NCBI GenBank assembly: GCA_002479405.1
Contig: DLMX01000065.1
Span: forward strand, 35,910 to 50,140
DNA from: Methylophilaceae bacterium UBA7525
GTDB lineage: Bacteria; Pseudomonadota; Gammaproteobacteria; Burkholderiales; Methylophilaceae
Reading direction: 5' to 3'
Length of the DNA: 14,231 nt
The position numbers and the translations under genes were made by a program. Positions 5,543-12,318 of this stretch are shown here, piece after piece. The first letter of the stretch is position 1; each line of letters begins with the position of its first letter. The notes under the pieces are model-generated. The model did no database searches. It was not told the origin of the DNA and saw only the letters and a list, made by a program, of their open reading frames with translations.

Positions 5543-6475
5543 TTATCCGGCAATCGATTGCAGATCGGGCTGCGAAACGCGAAGTTTTGCGCAAAAATCA
5601 TCGGCCAGCGCCTGCGCAATATCGATCTCGGTTGAGGTCTGCAGGCCTTTCCAGGCCGGAATGCTGTTGACCTCCAGCACCGAAAGCTTGCCTTGGCGGT
5701 CCCGGATGACATCAACGCCACAATAGTCGATCTCCACCGCCTGCGCCGCCGCCAGCGCCAGCTCAGCCACTTCGCCATCAACGGCGACCGGCTCACAACG
5801 GGCACCCAAGGCCACATTGTTGACCCAGCTGCAGCCATGACGAACCATAGCCGCAACTGCCCTGCCGTTGATAATGAACACGCGATAGTCATGCCAGGCA
5901 CCCTCGCCGCTATCGACATAGCGTTGAAGGTAATAGAGCCCTTCCACATGCTGCTCCATCGGCACAGGCAAGGTATCGCCCGCCTCCAGCCTGCGCACAC
6001 CCATGCCCTGCGAACCGAACAAGGGCTTCATGACCAACGCATGCCCGGCCATGGTCTCGCGCTGTAGCACCTGTTGCGCATGATGGCGCGATTCACAGAC
6101 CCAGGTAGGCGGTGTAGAAACGTCATGATGATGCAACAGAAAGCTGGTCATGGCCTTGTCAACCGTACGCTCTACGGCACGACCGTCGTTATAGACCAGC
6201 ACACCCAGCATCTTCAGCGCGTGCAGGATATCGAGCCGCGCAATGACCTGCTGTAACGTGCCGCCGGGTACACCACGCACGAACGCGCCGGCCGGAAGCC
6301 CATCCTCAAACCCGGGAATGATGACACCAGCACGACCCGGCAGGATATCCAGTGCACAGTCTTTGAGCGAGACAAATATCGCCTCTAGCCCCCGGGCGGC
6401 AAATGCCTCACTCAGGCGCTTGCCGTGCCAGCCGGGGTCATCGGTGAATACCGGAATTCTGGTGACGGCTTGCAC
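5543..6475 (-). CDS. RimK-like ATP-grasp ligase of the methanopterin/methylofuran cluster
   Basis: This 310-residue protein has the RimK-type ATP-grasp pattern: VDKAMTSFLLHHHDVSTPPT (about 105-124), the glycine-rich ATP loop MKPLFGSQGMG (149-159), DYRVFIINGRAVAAMVR (196-212), the WVNNVALGA segment (217-225), and the metal-binding CGVDV and VLEVNSIPAWKGLQ (E268, N270). RimK relatives add glutamate or similar amino acids to a carboxylate. Archaeal homologues (MptN, CofF) glutamylate H4MPT or F420. Here it may glutamylate methylofuran or an H4MPT precursor; that is inference. The likely start is GTG at 6475, 9 bp after the mch stop. No strong ribosome site is visible, so translation may be coupled to mch. 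It is 5 bp from the CitG-like gene. Confidence 0.82.
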   Translation of the reverse strand: MQAVTRIPVFTDDPGWHGKRLSEAFAARGLEAIFVSLKDCALDILPGRAGVIIPGFEDGLPAGAFVRGVPGGTLQQVIARLDILHALKMLGVLVYNDGRAVERTVDKAMTSFLLHHHDVSTPPTWVCESRHHAQQVLQRETMAGHALVMKPLFGSQGMGVRRLEAGDTLPVPMEQHVEGLYYLQRYVDSGEGAWHDYRVFIINGRAVAAMVRHGCSWVNNVALGARCEPVAVDGEVAELALAAAQAVEIDYCGVDVIRDRQGKLSVLEVNSIPAWKGLQTSTEIDIAQALADDFCAKLRVSQPDLQSIAG

Positions 6476-6484
6476 AGTTCGCGA

Positions 6485-7474
6485 TCAGGCATTAAAGCCG
6501 AAAGACTGGTCCAGCAACGCAGCATCCAGCTTGCCGCCAGTGAAACTCTTACCGGATTCCAACGCGGTTACCGTGACCGCCGCCGGACTGAACAGCATGG
6601 GATCGATCTTGTAGAAATCCATGTTGACTGCCTTGAACACTTCGGCAAACGGACGGCCATAGTCGCGCGAAGCGCTGCTCGGCAACTCCTGCGCCAGTTT
6701 GGCCGCAGCCTCATCCGAACCCTTGACGAACAGGTGCGCGTGGCCACCAAACAGGATGGCATCGTTTGTGCGTCCCATGCCGATGAGAAAATCCGGCGCC
6801 GGCGGTGGCAGTGGCGCACTGGCCATGCCATCGACCACGTGTTCCAGTGGGAAATGTAAAGTATGGATCTTGTGCATCGCCACTTCCAGCACACGAGCGA
6901 CGATCTGCACGGTACCGGCCAGACTGCGCGTCGGCGTCAGAATAAAGGTCAGGTTTTCCGGCTTGACGCCGGTATCGCGCGAGACCTTCTCGATCACTTC
7001 GGCAGGCGGCGCCTTGTCACTCTCCAGCACCAGACAGGCTTTTTCTGCCTTGTCCTGATAGCCGAGCTCCTTGTACAGCTCCTCGCGGCCAGCCAACGCA
7101 CGACCCGGGCCGGACCCCAATGAGAAGAACTTTTCATGTGCCAGGCTCCAGCCGGCATACTGACTGCCGAGGCAGGACAGCACCGGATTGGAGGAATGTA
7201 CGGACAACATCCAGGGCCAATGCGGGAATGTCTGCGAAGTCTGCAAGCTGATATGGCCGAGACCGCCCATGCAAATCTCGGCGATTAGACGGCCGGCTTC
7301 CAATCCGCCATGATGGCGGATGCCTGCATCGATGATGGTGCAGCCGTTATCCAGTTTTTCCACACCCAGACGCAAGGTATCGGCGTTATCCACCAGATAT
7401 TGCACCAGCGGATTGGTCAGTTGATTGACACTGGGCCAGCGGCTGGTATCGATCGTGGTTTGTTGTTCACTCAT
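6485..7474 (-). CDS. mch: Methenyl-tetrahydromethanopterin cyclohydrolase
   Basis: Mch reversibly hydrolyses methenyl-H4MPT to formyl-H4MPT in the cytoplasm, the step between MtdB and the Fhc complex. The 329-residue protein matches the family along its whole length, with CTIIDAGIRHHGGLEAGR (45-62), AEICMGGLGHISLQ, GSGPGRALAGREELYKELGY and HFPLEHVVDGMASAPLPPP followed by GMGRTNDAILFGG. ATG 7474 has AAGGAAG eight bases upstream. The start also overlaps (ATGA) the stop of a 25-codon reading frame occupying the gap after the ATP-grasp gene, which could couple translation. It lies in the middle of the mtdB to CitG-like operon. Confidence 0.96.
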   Translation of the reverse strand: MSEQQTTIDTSRWPSVNQLTNPLVQYLVDNADTLRLGVEKLDNGCTIIDAGIRHHGGLEAGRLIAEICMGGLGHISLQTSQTFPHWPWMLSVHSSNPVLSCLGSQYAGWSLAHEKFFSLGSGPGRALAGREELYKELGYQDKAEKACLVLESDKAPPAEVIEKVSRDTGVKPENLTFILTPTRSLAGTVQIVARVLEVAMHKIHTLHFPLEHVVDGMASAPLPPPAPDFLIGMGRTNDAILFGGHAHLFVKGSDEAAAKLAQELPSSASRDYGRPFAEVFKAVNMDFYKIDPMLFSPAAVTVTALESGKSFTGGKLDAALLDQSFGFNA

Positions 7475-7548
7475 ATTGCTTCCTTATCCCGTGTCTTGAT
7501 TTCCAGTCCTGTTTCTATCGCTCTATTTGCCATAGCTCTGTTTGCCAT
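7471..7548 (-). CDS. Possible 25-residue leader peptide ending on the mch start codon
   Basis: The minus strand from ATG 7548 to TGA 7471 encodes 25 residues beginning MANRAMANRA. Its TGA overlaps the mch ATG in an ATGA. The whole 92-nt gap is open in the frame of the upstream ATP-grasp gene after that gene's TGA (7567-7569). The MANRA repeat comes from a 15-nt tandem duplication. No homologue is recognised and the ribosome site (CCGGGAT) is poor. It may be a coupling leader, a readthrough extension of the ATP-grasp protein, or chance. Confidence 0.3.
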   Translation of the reverse strand: MANRAMANRAIETGLEIKTRDKEAI

Positions 7549-7549
7549 A
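7520..7549 (-). repeat. 15-nt tandem repeat before mch
   Basis: Two adjacent copies, GCTCTATTTGCCATA (7520-7534) and GCTCTGTTTGCCATA (7535-7549), differ at one base. GCTCTAT recurs at 7557-7563. The unit is a multiple of three, so it keeps the small reading frame open. Confidence 0.85.
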
Positions 7550-7566
7550 TCCCGGCGCTCTATAAC

Positions 7567-8682
7567 TCAGATCAGCGCCTTGGCCAGCACTTTCACCCGT
7601 TCCGCCATCAGTGTCACCGCCTGTCCGGCGCTATCGGCCTCGGCAGTCACAGTACAAAGCGGCTCTCCTGCCTTGATCAGCGCACCGGTTGCCGGGATAT
7701 CGGCGGTCCATTCAGGCCAGTCGAAGCTTTCCGGCAGGTTGATATTTTCCGGCGCATACACGATGTAGTGCGCTCTAGCCTTTTCGCTCAATTGCGGCCA
7801 ATTGGCCAGACTACCGGCTGCGGCCTGCATATGCAGCTCAAACAACTGTCCGTGCTCCGCCGGATACAGATCGAACGTGGCAGTCAGGCGCGGGTTCAGC
7901 TCCAGCACCCAGACACGCTCGCCCTGCATGATAGCGTCTATGCTGTTCAACCCTCGCAGACCCACGGCGCTGGTCAGCTTCCGTGCAGCGGTCAGCAACT
8001 GCTGCCTGACGGCTTTCGGCAACTCGGCATGACTGACCGCCCCGCCATAGCGATATGGCATCAAGGCCGTCGGCGCCAGCCACTGCTGGTTGAAACCGAC
8101 CTCTTTTACATTCATGCCATCTGCAGCAAAAAGCAGGGAAACCGGAATTCCCTCTATCTCCTGCTGATAGTAGCTGCCCGACTTCAGCGGGACATGTACA
8201 GTGGCACGGCGGATATGCGTGCCCCCTGACCCGCCATTCCTTTTGGTCAGCCAGGAGGCCGATGCCAGCTCCTCATCCGACATCTGCTGCAGACAAACCG
8301 GCGGGCGTGGAATATTCAGCACATCGAGCAAGGCGAAAAATGTGATGGCACGCTTCATATTGCGCACCACGCGCATAGAGTTACCTATCAGCGGCATGTA
8401 CTGCTCGACCATAGCCAATAATGCCGGCTGTGTTTCGAACCCGCTGCCATAGACAAAACCAAACGGCCCTTGCAATGTGATTGCTTTCAGAGTTGATTCC
8501 AGCTCGGCCGCATCAAACGCGCCATCACTGTATTTCAACGCATGCAGACTGTTTGCAAGCTGGCCGGTATCACTATCAGAAAAAGCATCCAGCGCAATCA
8601 CCTCATAGCCGGCAGCGACTGCAGCCTGCACGAAAGGCCGGGCAGACACCGAAGCTATAACGATTTTCTTGTTATTTTTCAG
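7567..8682 (-). CDS. ATP-grasp protein of unknown substrate in the methanopterin cluster
   Basis: The protein is about 371 residues if read from CTG 8682, or 360 from GTG 8649. It has an ATP-grasp fold: an N-terminal Rossmann-like lobe (KKIVIASVSARPFVQAA, then GYEVIALDAFSDSDT), FVYGSGFE, LTKRNGGSGGTHIRR as the ATP loop and VWVLELNPRLTATFDLY with the metal-binding E and N. Older methylotroph literature calls such a gene orf5 between mtdB and mch; this is from memory. The substrate is unknown. The CTG start is preferred because codons between it and the GTG encode the first beta strand (KIVIAS); an in-frame TGA upstream excludes ATG, GTG and TTG starts further out. It would then begin 27 bp after mtdB. 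No Shine-Dalgarno sequence is visible for either start, so coupling to mtdB is likely. Confidence 0.8.
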   Translation of the reverse strand: MKNNKKIVIASVSARPFVQAAVAAGYEVIALDAFSDSDTGQLANSLHALKYSDGAFDAAELESTLKAITLQGPFGFVYGSGFETQPALLAMVEQYMPLIGNSMRVVRNMKRAITFFALLDVLNIPRPPVCLQQMSDEELASASWLTKRNGGSGGTHIRRATVHVPLKSGSYYQQEIEGIPVSLLFAADGMNVKEVGFNQQWLAPTALMPYRYGGAVSHAELPKAVRQQLLTAARKLTSAVGLRGLNSIDAIMQGERVWVLELNPRLTATFDLYPAEHGQLFELHMQAAAGSLANWPQLSEKARAHYIVYAPENINLPESFDWPEWTADIPATGALIKAGEPLCTVTAEADSAGQAVTLMAERVKVLAKALI

Positions 8683-8709
8683 ACGACTGTACTGAAGTCA
8701 ATTTAAAGC

Positions 8710-9606
8710 TCAGAGGCTTTTGCGTGCCATCTCGAAAGCGGAGAGGAAATCCAGGTATTGCTTCTGCTCACTCTCCAGCATCTGTTTCAACAAATTATGC
8801 TGGGTCTTGTATTTCACGTTACCGATAGCCAATGCACCAATGCCGTAGGCCTGGGTTCCCTTGATGGCAACGCCGTCAGCCATTACATCAACGCCCTCCG
8901 CACCAGTCGGCGGCACTGCATTGACATCTGCCACCACTTTTAAACGGAAGGATTCCGCCATTTGCGCGAGGGTCATGACACGCACGCCAGCGGCAGCACA
9001 GCAAAGGGCGATATCGGTATTCTTCAGCACCTCTATCTTGAGAGCATCGCTACTGCCATCAACACACTTGATATTGACGCCATAGCGCTTGTTATAGGAG
9101 TCAGCCTTGGCCTCGACGGTAGCCATCGTGCGATGTGCCACCAGTTCCACCTCAGCGCCATATTTTGCTGCAATCACTGCGGTACAGCCGCCTACCGGGC
9201 CGGTCGCCCCGAATATACTGACCTTGCGCCCGGTAAGATCGCCGCCAAAATTCTTCTTCAAGTGCTGCTCCACCTTGGCCATCATGCCGGCAGCTGTTGT
9301 AAAGGCACCAGATGGATCAGCGAAAACCGAAACCTCGAATGGCGGCACCATGGACGCGCGCGCAGTTGCCAGCATATCCATGGCCACATCGATATCACGA
9401 CCGCCTATGAATACACATTCACGCTGAACACCGCTCGGACTGCGCGAGAAAATGGCATCCTGCACCAGGCCCGTCACTTCATTCTGCTCGATGTTGGTGT
9501 AGGCCATGATTTTGTCGAAGCCGGCGTCATAAGCCATATTGACGTCAAACGGGCTGGCATTCTTGGCTGCAGTAATTAAATGCAGAATCGATACTTTTTT
9601 ATCCAT
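8710..9606 (-). CDS. mtdB: NAD(P)-dependent methylene-tetrahydromethanopterin dehydrogenase
   Basis: MtdB oxidises methylene-H4MPT to methenyl-H4MPT with NAD(P)+, directly after Fae. The 298-residue protein shows the N-terminal substrate domain with DAGFDKIMAYTNI (27-39), IFSRSPSGV (52-60) and FIGGRD (66-71). These precede a Rossmann domain with GATGPVGG at 133-140, AAKYGAEVELVAHR and ALCCAAAGV, and the C-terminal VADVNAVPPTGAEGVD and GALAIGNVKYKTQ. The ATG at 9606 has AAAGG seven or more bases upstream. MtdA, a paralogue in alphaproteobacteria, is NADP-specific; here the methanopterin neighbours favour MtdB. It leads the packed mtdB, ATP-grasp, mch, RimK-like, CitG-like run. A 124-bp gap follows the RFAP synthase gene; no terminator was found there. 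Confidence 0.94.
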   Translation of the reverse strand: MDKKVSILHLITAAKNASPFDVNMAYDAGFDKIMAYTNIEQNEVTGLVQDAIFSRSPSGVQRECVFIGGRDIDVAMDMLATARASMVPPFEVSVFADPSGAFTTAAGMMAKVEQHLKKNFGGDLTGRKVSIFGATGPVGGCTAVIAAKYGAEVELVAHRTMATVEAKADSYNKRYGVNIKCVDGSSDALKIEVLKNTDIALCCAAAGVRVMTLAQMAESFRLKVVADVNAVPPTGAEGVDVMADGVAIKGTQAYGIGALAIGNVKYKTQHNLLKQMLESEQKQYLDFLSAFEMARKSL

Positions 9607-9730
9607 TTACTTAACCTTTAGTTCTCAAATTTTAAACTGAATAGCATTGTGATCCATCTATTAAACCATTTAGGAGTGTGCCGATTAGGATGGCGACTTC
9701 AATTTAAAGTGTGTGAATTCAGAACCAGCT

Positions 9731-10708
9731 TCAGTTGACATCACGCAGCACCCCACCCCGGTTTCGCCCCTTGCACAACAAAAATGAAACATTTCTGTCT
9801 CCTACATACCTGTCTTGGAGTGTTTCGAGACATTGCTCTGCCTGTTCCTGGCTGGCCAGGACCGCAAAACCGGTCGGACCCCAGGAGCTTTGCCCAAAAC
9901 ACTGCAAACCCTGCTCATCAAACCACTCCAGCGCCTTGGCCACGCGCGCACTGGCATAGCGCCCGCCCTGAACCGGCGCAAAATAATCGCCTGTACGCTC
10001 CTGCAACTCCCGTATCGCCGCGCCAAATGTCTGCAGGTCATGCTCGGCCAACGCCGGCAATGCCTGCATCAACACCCTGCGGCACAGTTCCGCAGCAATA
10101 TCGGCAGGAAACTCGCCCAAAGTGCGGAAGGCTTCCATCTCTTCGCTGCCGTGCACCCCGACATCAGAGCGGTCGAAAATCAGGATAATGCGCCATTCCT
10201 CAGGAAAGTCTGCCCGTGCAATCACAGGTGGCACCAGCGTCTGCGGACCCCTGCCACCATCAATGACCACGCCACCTTCGGCAAAAGTACCCAAGCCTAT
10301 ACCTGAACGCGCCCCGCGCTCTGTCAGCAAGGCCACATCCTGCAGGATCAAACCGAGCTGATAGAGCTTGTTAAGCGCCAAACCCACTGCCAGTGACATT
10401 TGCGTGCCGGAACCCAATCCCGAATGCTCGGGGATGACTTCCGTCAACTGCATATGCATACCCCCATCCAGTTTGAGTGCCCTGCCGATTTTTTCAGCCA
10501 CCGCCACCGCACGCGCAGCCCCCGGCCCCTCCGCCGAAAACTCGGGCGTGCGCCATGCAGTCAGCACCGTGCTGGGTTGATCCAGTGAAACGCCGATACT
10601 GCCAAAACGGCGGCCAAGTCCGCCATTCAGATCAAAAAATCCCATGTGCAATCTGGCGGTCGTCGATACATGCACGGCTTCTTGCAAAACGGGATCAGCG
10701 AATGACAT
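9731..10708 (-). CDS. mptG: Beta-ribofuranosylaminobenzene 5'-phosphate synthase (RFAP synthase)
   Basis: RFAP synthase condenses 4-hydroxy- or 4-aminobenzoate with PRPP, releasing CO2 and pyrophosphate, an early committed step of methanopterin synthesis. The protein is about 325 residues and GHMP-kinase-like: VSTTARLHMGFFDLNG near residues 14-29, SIGVSLDQP, and the glycine-rich PEHSGLGSGTQ at about 93-103, followed by GARSGIGLGTFAEGGVVIDGG, SSWGPTGFAV and a C-terminal GRNRGGVL. The ATG at 10708 is chosen because the conserved region starts shortly after it; the in-frame ATG at 10786 would add 26 non-conserved residues across a promoter-like element. No clear ribosome site precedes 10708, while GGAG lies 11 nt before 10786, so the longer start is not fully excluded. 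It is transcribed divergently from fhcB. Confidence 0.9.
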   Translation of the reverse strand: MSFADPVLQEAVHVSTTARLHMGFFDLNGGLGRRFGSIGVSLDQPSTVLTAWRTPEFSAEGPGAARAVAVAEKIGRALKLDGGMHMQLTEVIPEHSGLGSGTQMSLAVGLALNKLYQLGLILQDVALLTERGARSGIGLGTFAEGGVVIDGGRGPQTLVPPVIARADFPEEWRIILIFDRSDVGVHGSEEMEAFRTLGEFPADIAAELCRRVLMQALPALAEHDLQTFGAAIRELQERTGDYFAPVQGGRYASARVAKALEWFDEQGLQCFGQSSWGPTGFAVLASQEQAEQCLETLQDRYVGDRNVSFLLCKGRNRGGVLRDVN

Positions 10709-10748
10709 AAGAGGATCAGTTGGTCGGATGGGAATCAATAAAAGTGTA

Positions 10749-10778
10749 ATTGTATCGTAGCAGACAACGCTTTGATAA
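10749..10778 (-). promoter_or_regulatory. Candidate promoter for mptG
   Basis: On the minus strand TTATCA (10773-10778, 4 of 6 to consensus) is followed after 18 bp by TACAAT (10749-10754, 5 of 6). The start site would be near 10742, giving a leader of about 35 nt to ATG 10708. It argues against the longer ATG 10786 start. Confidence 0.4.
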
Positions 10779-10841
10779 CTTGCCATTCAGTTGTTTTCTC
10801 CACCATTCCAGTAAAAATCGGCCTCGACAGGTTCAACACAC

Positions 10842-10870
10842 TTCAGTCAATGCCTGACAAATGCTAGAAT
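10842..10870 (+). promoter_or_regulatory. Upstream candidate fhc promoter (extended -10)
   Basis: TTCAGT (10842-10847, weak) and TAGAAT (10865-10870, 5 of 6) are 17 bp apart, and TGC immediately before TAGAAT makes an extended -10. It would give a leader of about 130 nt before fhcB. Confidence 0.38.
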
Positions 10871-10898
10871 TGATGGGCTTTTATGGTGTTATTCCGCA

Positions 10899-10928
10899 TT
10901 GACCATCATTTCATATCGCTTGCATAAT
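10899..10928 (+). promoter_or_regulatory. Proximal candidate fhc promoter
   Basis: TTGACC (10899-10904, 5 of 6) and CATAAT (10923-10928, 5 of 6) are separated by 18 bp. The expected start near 10935 gives a leader of about 72 nt to the fhcB ATG. This is the best sigma-70-like match in the divergent mptG/fhcB region. Confidence 0.5.
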
Positions 10929-11006
10929 CCATGATCCGAATACTTACGCAGAATAACTGTGGTCAAGTCGGAAACAATTCAAATGCTTTGAATAAGAGAG
11001 AATCAA

Positions 11007-12314
11007 ATGCAAAGTTCGGGCAAAAGCCAAACTGATTCAAACAGCACGATCCACGAGCACGTTGCCTGCCCTGCCTGCGGCTTACTGTGTGATGACCTGA
11101 CCGTGAGCCGGAACGCATCCGGCATACTGGAAGTAAGCCCGAACACCTGCGCCAGAAGCGTGCAATTCTTCCAGCGTCCGTTGGTCGATACCAGCCCACG
11201 CATCGCTGACAAATCTTCAACATTGCAAGAAGCGATTGCCAAGGCAGCTGAAATTCTCAAAAAGGCCAACCAGCCTCTGATTGCCGGACTGGGCACAGAG
11301 GTACAAGGCATGCGCGCAGTCATGCAGTTGGCTGACCGCACCGGCGCCACGCTTGACCATATGAACAGCTATAGCACCCTGCGCAACACGCTTGTGGTGC
11401 AAAACTCCGGCTGGATGGTTACCACGCTGACTGAAGTACGTAACCGTGTGGATCTGCTGCTGATAATCGGTACCGATATCGTCAGCTATAACCCGCGCTT
11501 CTTCGAACGTACCATTTGGAACAGCGAAACCATGTTCGACCAAGATACTTCCAAACGTGAAGTCGTCTACCTCGGAGGACGTGGCCTGGATACCTCACAA
11601 GGCATTTCACCGGCCGGTGTCAAACCCACGGTGCTGGAATGCGATATCGAACAGTTGCCGGATGTTACCGCCGCCTTACGCGCGCTGATCGCGGGCAAAC
11701 AGCTGCAGGCTGACAGCGTTGCGGACATCCCGGTTGCAGAACTTGCAAAACTGGCAGAGCGTCTGCAGGCGGCGAAATACAGCGTAGTAACATGGATCAG
11801 CAGCGCGTTCGATTTTCCGTATGCCGAGCTCACCGTACAGAACATTACGGAAACCGTCATCAAGCTCAACGAAAAGACCCGTGCTTCCGGTCTGCCGCTC
11901 GGCGGCAGCGAAGGCGACTACAGCGTGAACCAGACCAGCACCTGGATCAGCGGTTACCCAGTGCGCAACAGTCTGCAGCGTGGCTTCCCGGAATACGACC
12001 CTTGGCAGTTCGACGCCGAACGCATGTTGGATAACGGCGAAACCGACGCCCTACTCTGGATCAGCTGCTTTCAACCAGAAAAGACCCCGCCGGCAAGCGC
12101 TGCACCGACCATCGTCATCGGCCATGCCGCCATGCAATTCGAGCACGAACCCGATGTCTTCATCCCGGTCGGCACGCCCGGACTCGACCATGCTGGCACC
12201 ATGTTCCGTATCGACAGCTCGGTCACTCTCCCATTAGCCGGATTGCGTAAAAGCGCCCTGCCATCACTGGCAGCAGTAATTGACGCAATCGAAGCCGCAA
12301 CACAACTGGATTAG
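11007..12314 (+). CDS. fhcB: Formyltransferase/hydrolase complex subunit B (FwdB/FmdB-like)
   Basis: FhcB is a subunit of the four-part complex that moves the formyl group from formyl-H4MPT to methylofuran and hydrolyses it to formate. The 435-residue protein is related to the molybdopterin/tungstopterin subunit of archaeal formylmethanofuran dehydrogenase. CPACGLLCDD (C21, C24, C28) and NTC (C48) keep an FeS-type cysteine set. The region around residues 112-133 (TGATLDHMNSYSTLRN), where archaeal proteins carry the metal-binding Cys or Sec, has no cysteine, fitting a non-redox subunit. ATG 11007 has AGAGAG upstream. It is 4 bp from fhcA and leads the fhcBAD transcript; fhcC should lie beyond the window. 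Confidence 0.92.
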   Translation: MQSSGKSQTDSNSTIHEHVACPACGLLCDDLTVSRNASGILEVSPNTCARSVQFFQRPLVDTSPRIADKSSTLQEAIAKAAEILKKANQPLIAGLGTEVQGMRAVMQLADRTGATLDHMNSYSTLRNTLVVQNSGWMVTTLTEVRNRVDLLLIIGTDIVSYNPRFFERTIWNSETMFDQDTSKREVVYLGGRGLDTSQGISPAGVKPTVLECDIEQLPDVTAALRALIAGKQLQADSVADIPVAELAKLAERLQAAKYSVVTWISSAFDFPYAELTVQNITETVIKLNEKTRASGLPLGGSEGDYSVNQTSTWISGYPVRNSLQRGFPEYDPWQFDAERMLDNGETDALLWISCFQPEKTPPASAAPTIVIGHAAMQFEHEPDVFIPVGTPGLDHAGTMFRIDSSVTLPLAGLRKSALPSLAAVIDAIEAATQLD

Positions 12315-12318
12315 AAAC

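Noticed and set aside
5538..5594. Earlier ATG start for the CitG-like gene
   Set aside because: It would extend the protein into the end of the RimK-like gene with a basic, non-conserved tail; the family-like region begins after ATG 5537.
4710..5726. Long plus-strand open frame (338 codons)
   Set aside because: It runs antisense across two well-supported genes (CitG-like and RimK-like), shows no recognisable motifs, and is explained by codon structure on the opposite strand.
9607..9730. Possible promoter or terminator between mptG and mtdB
   Set aside because: No hairpin with a T-run and no -35/-10 pair with acceptable spacing was found; several AT-rich stretches are too weak to call.
10931..11035. 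34-codon upstream frame overlapping the start of fhcB
   Set aside because: It has no ribosome site, its ATG sits at or before the expected start of the proximal transcript, and the peptide resembles nothing known.
12280..12318. Earlier TTG start for fhcA
   Set aside because: It would overlap fhcB by 35 nt and add 13 non-conserved residues; ATG 12319 directly follows the fhcB stop and begins the conserved sequence.
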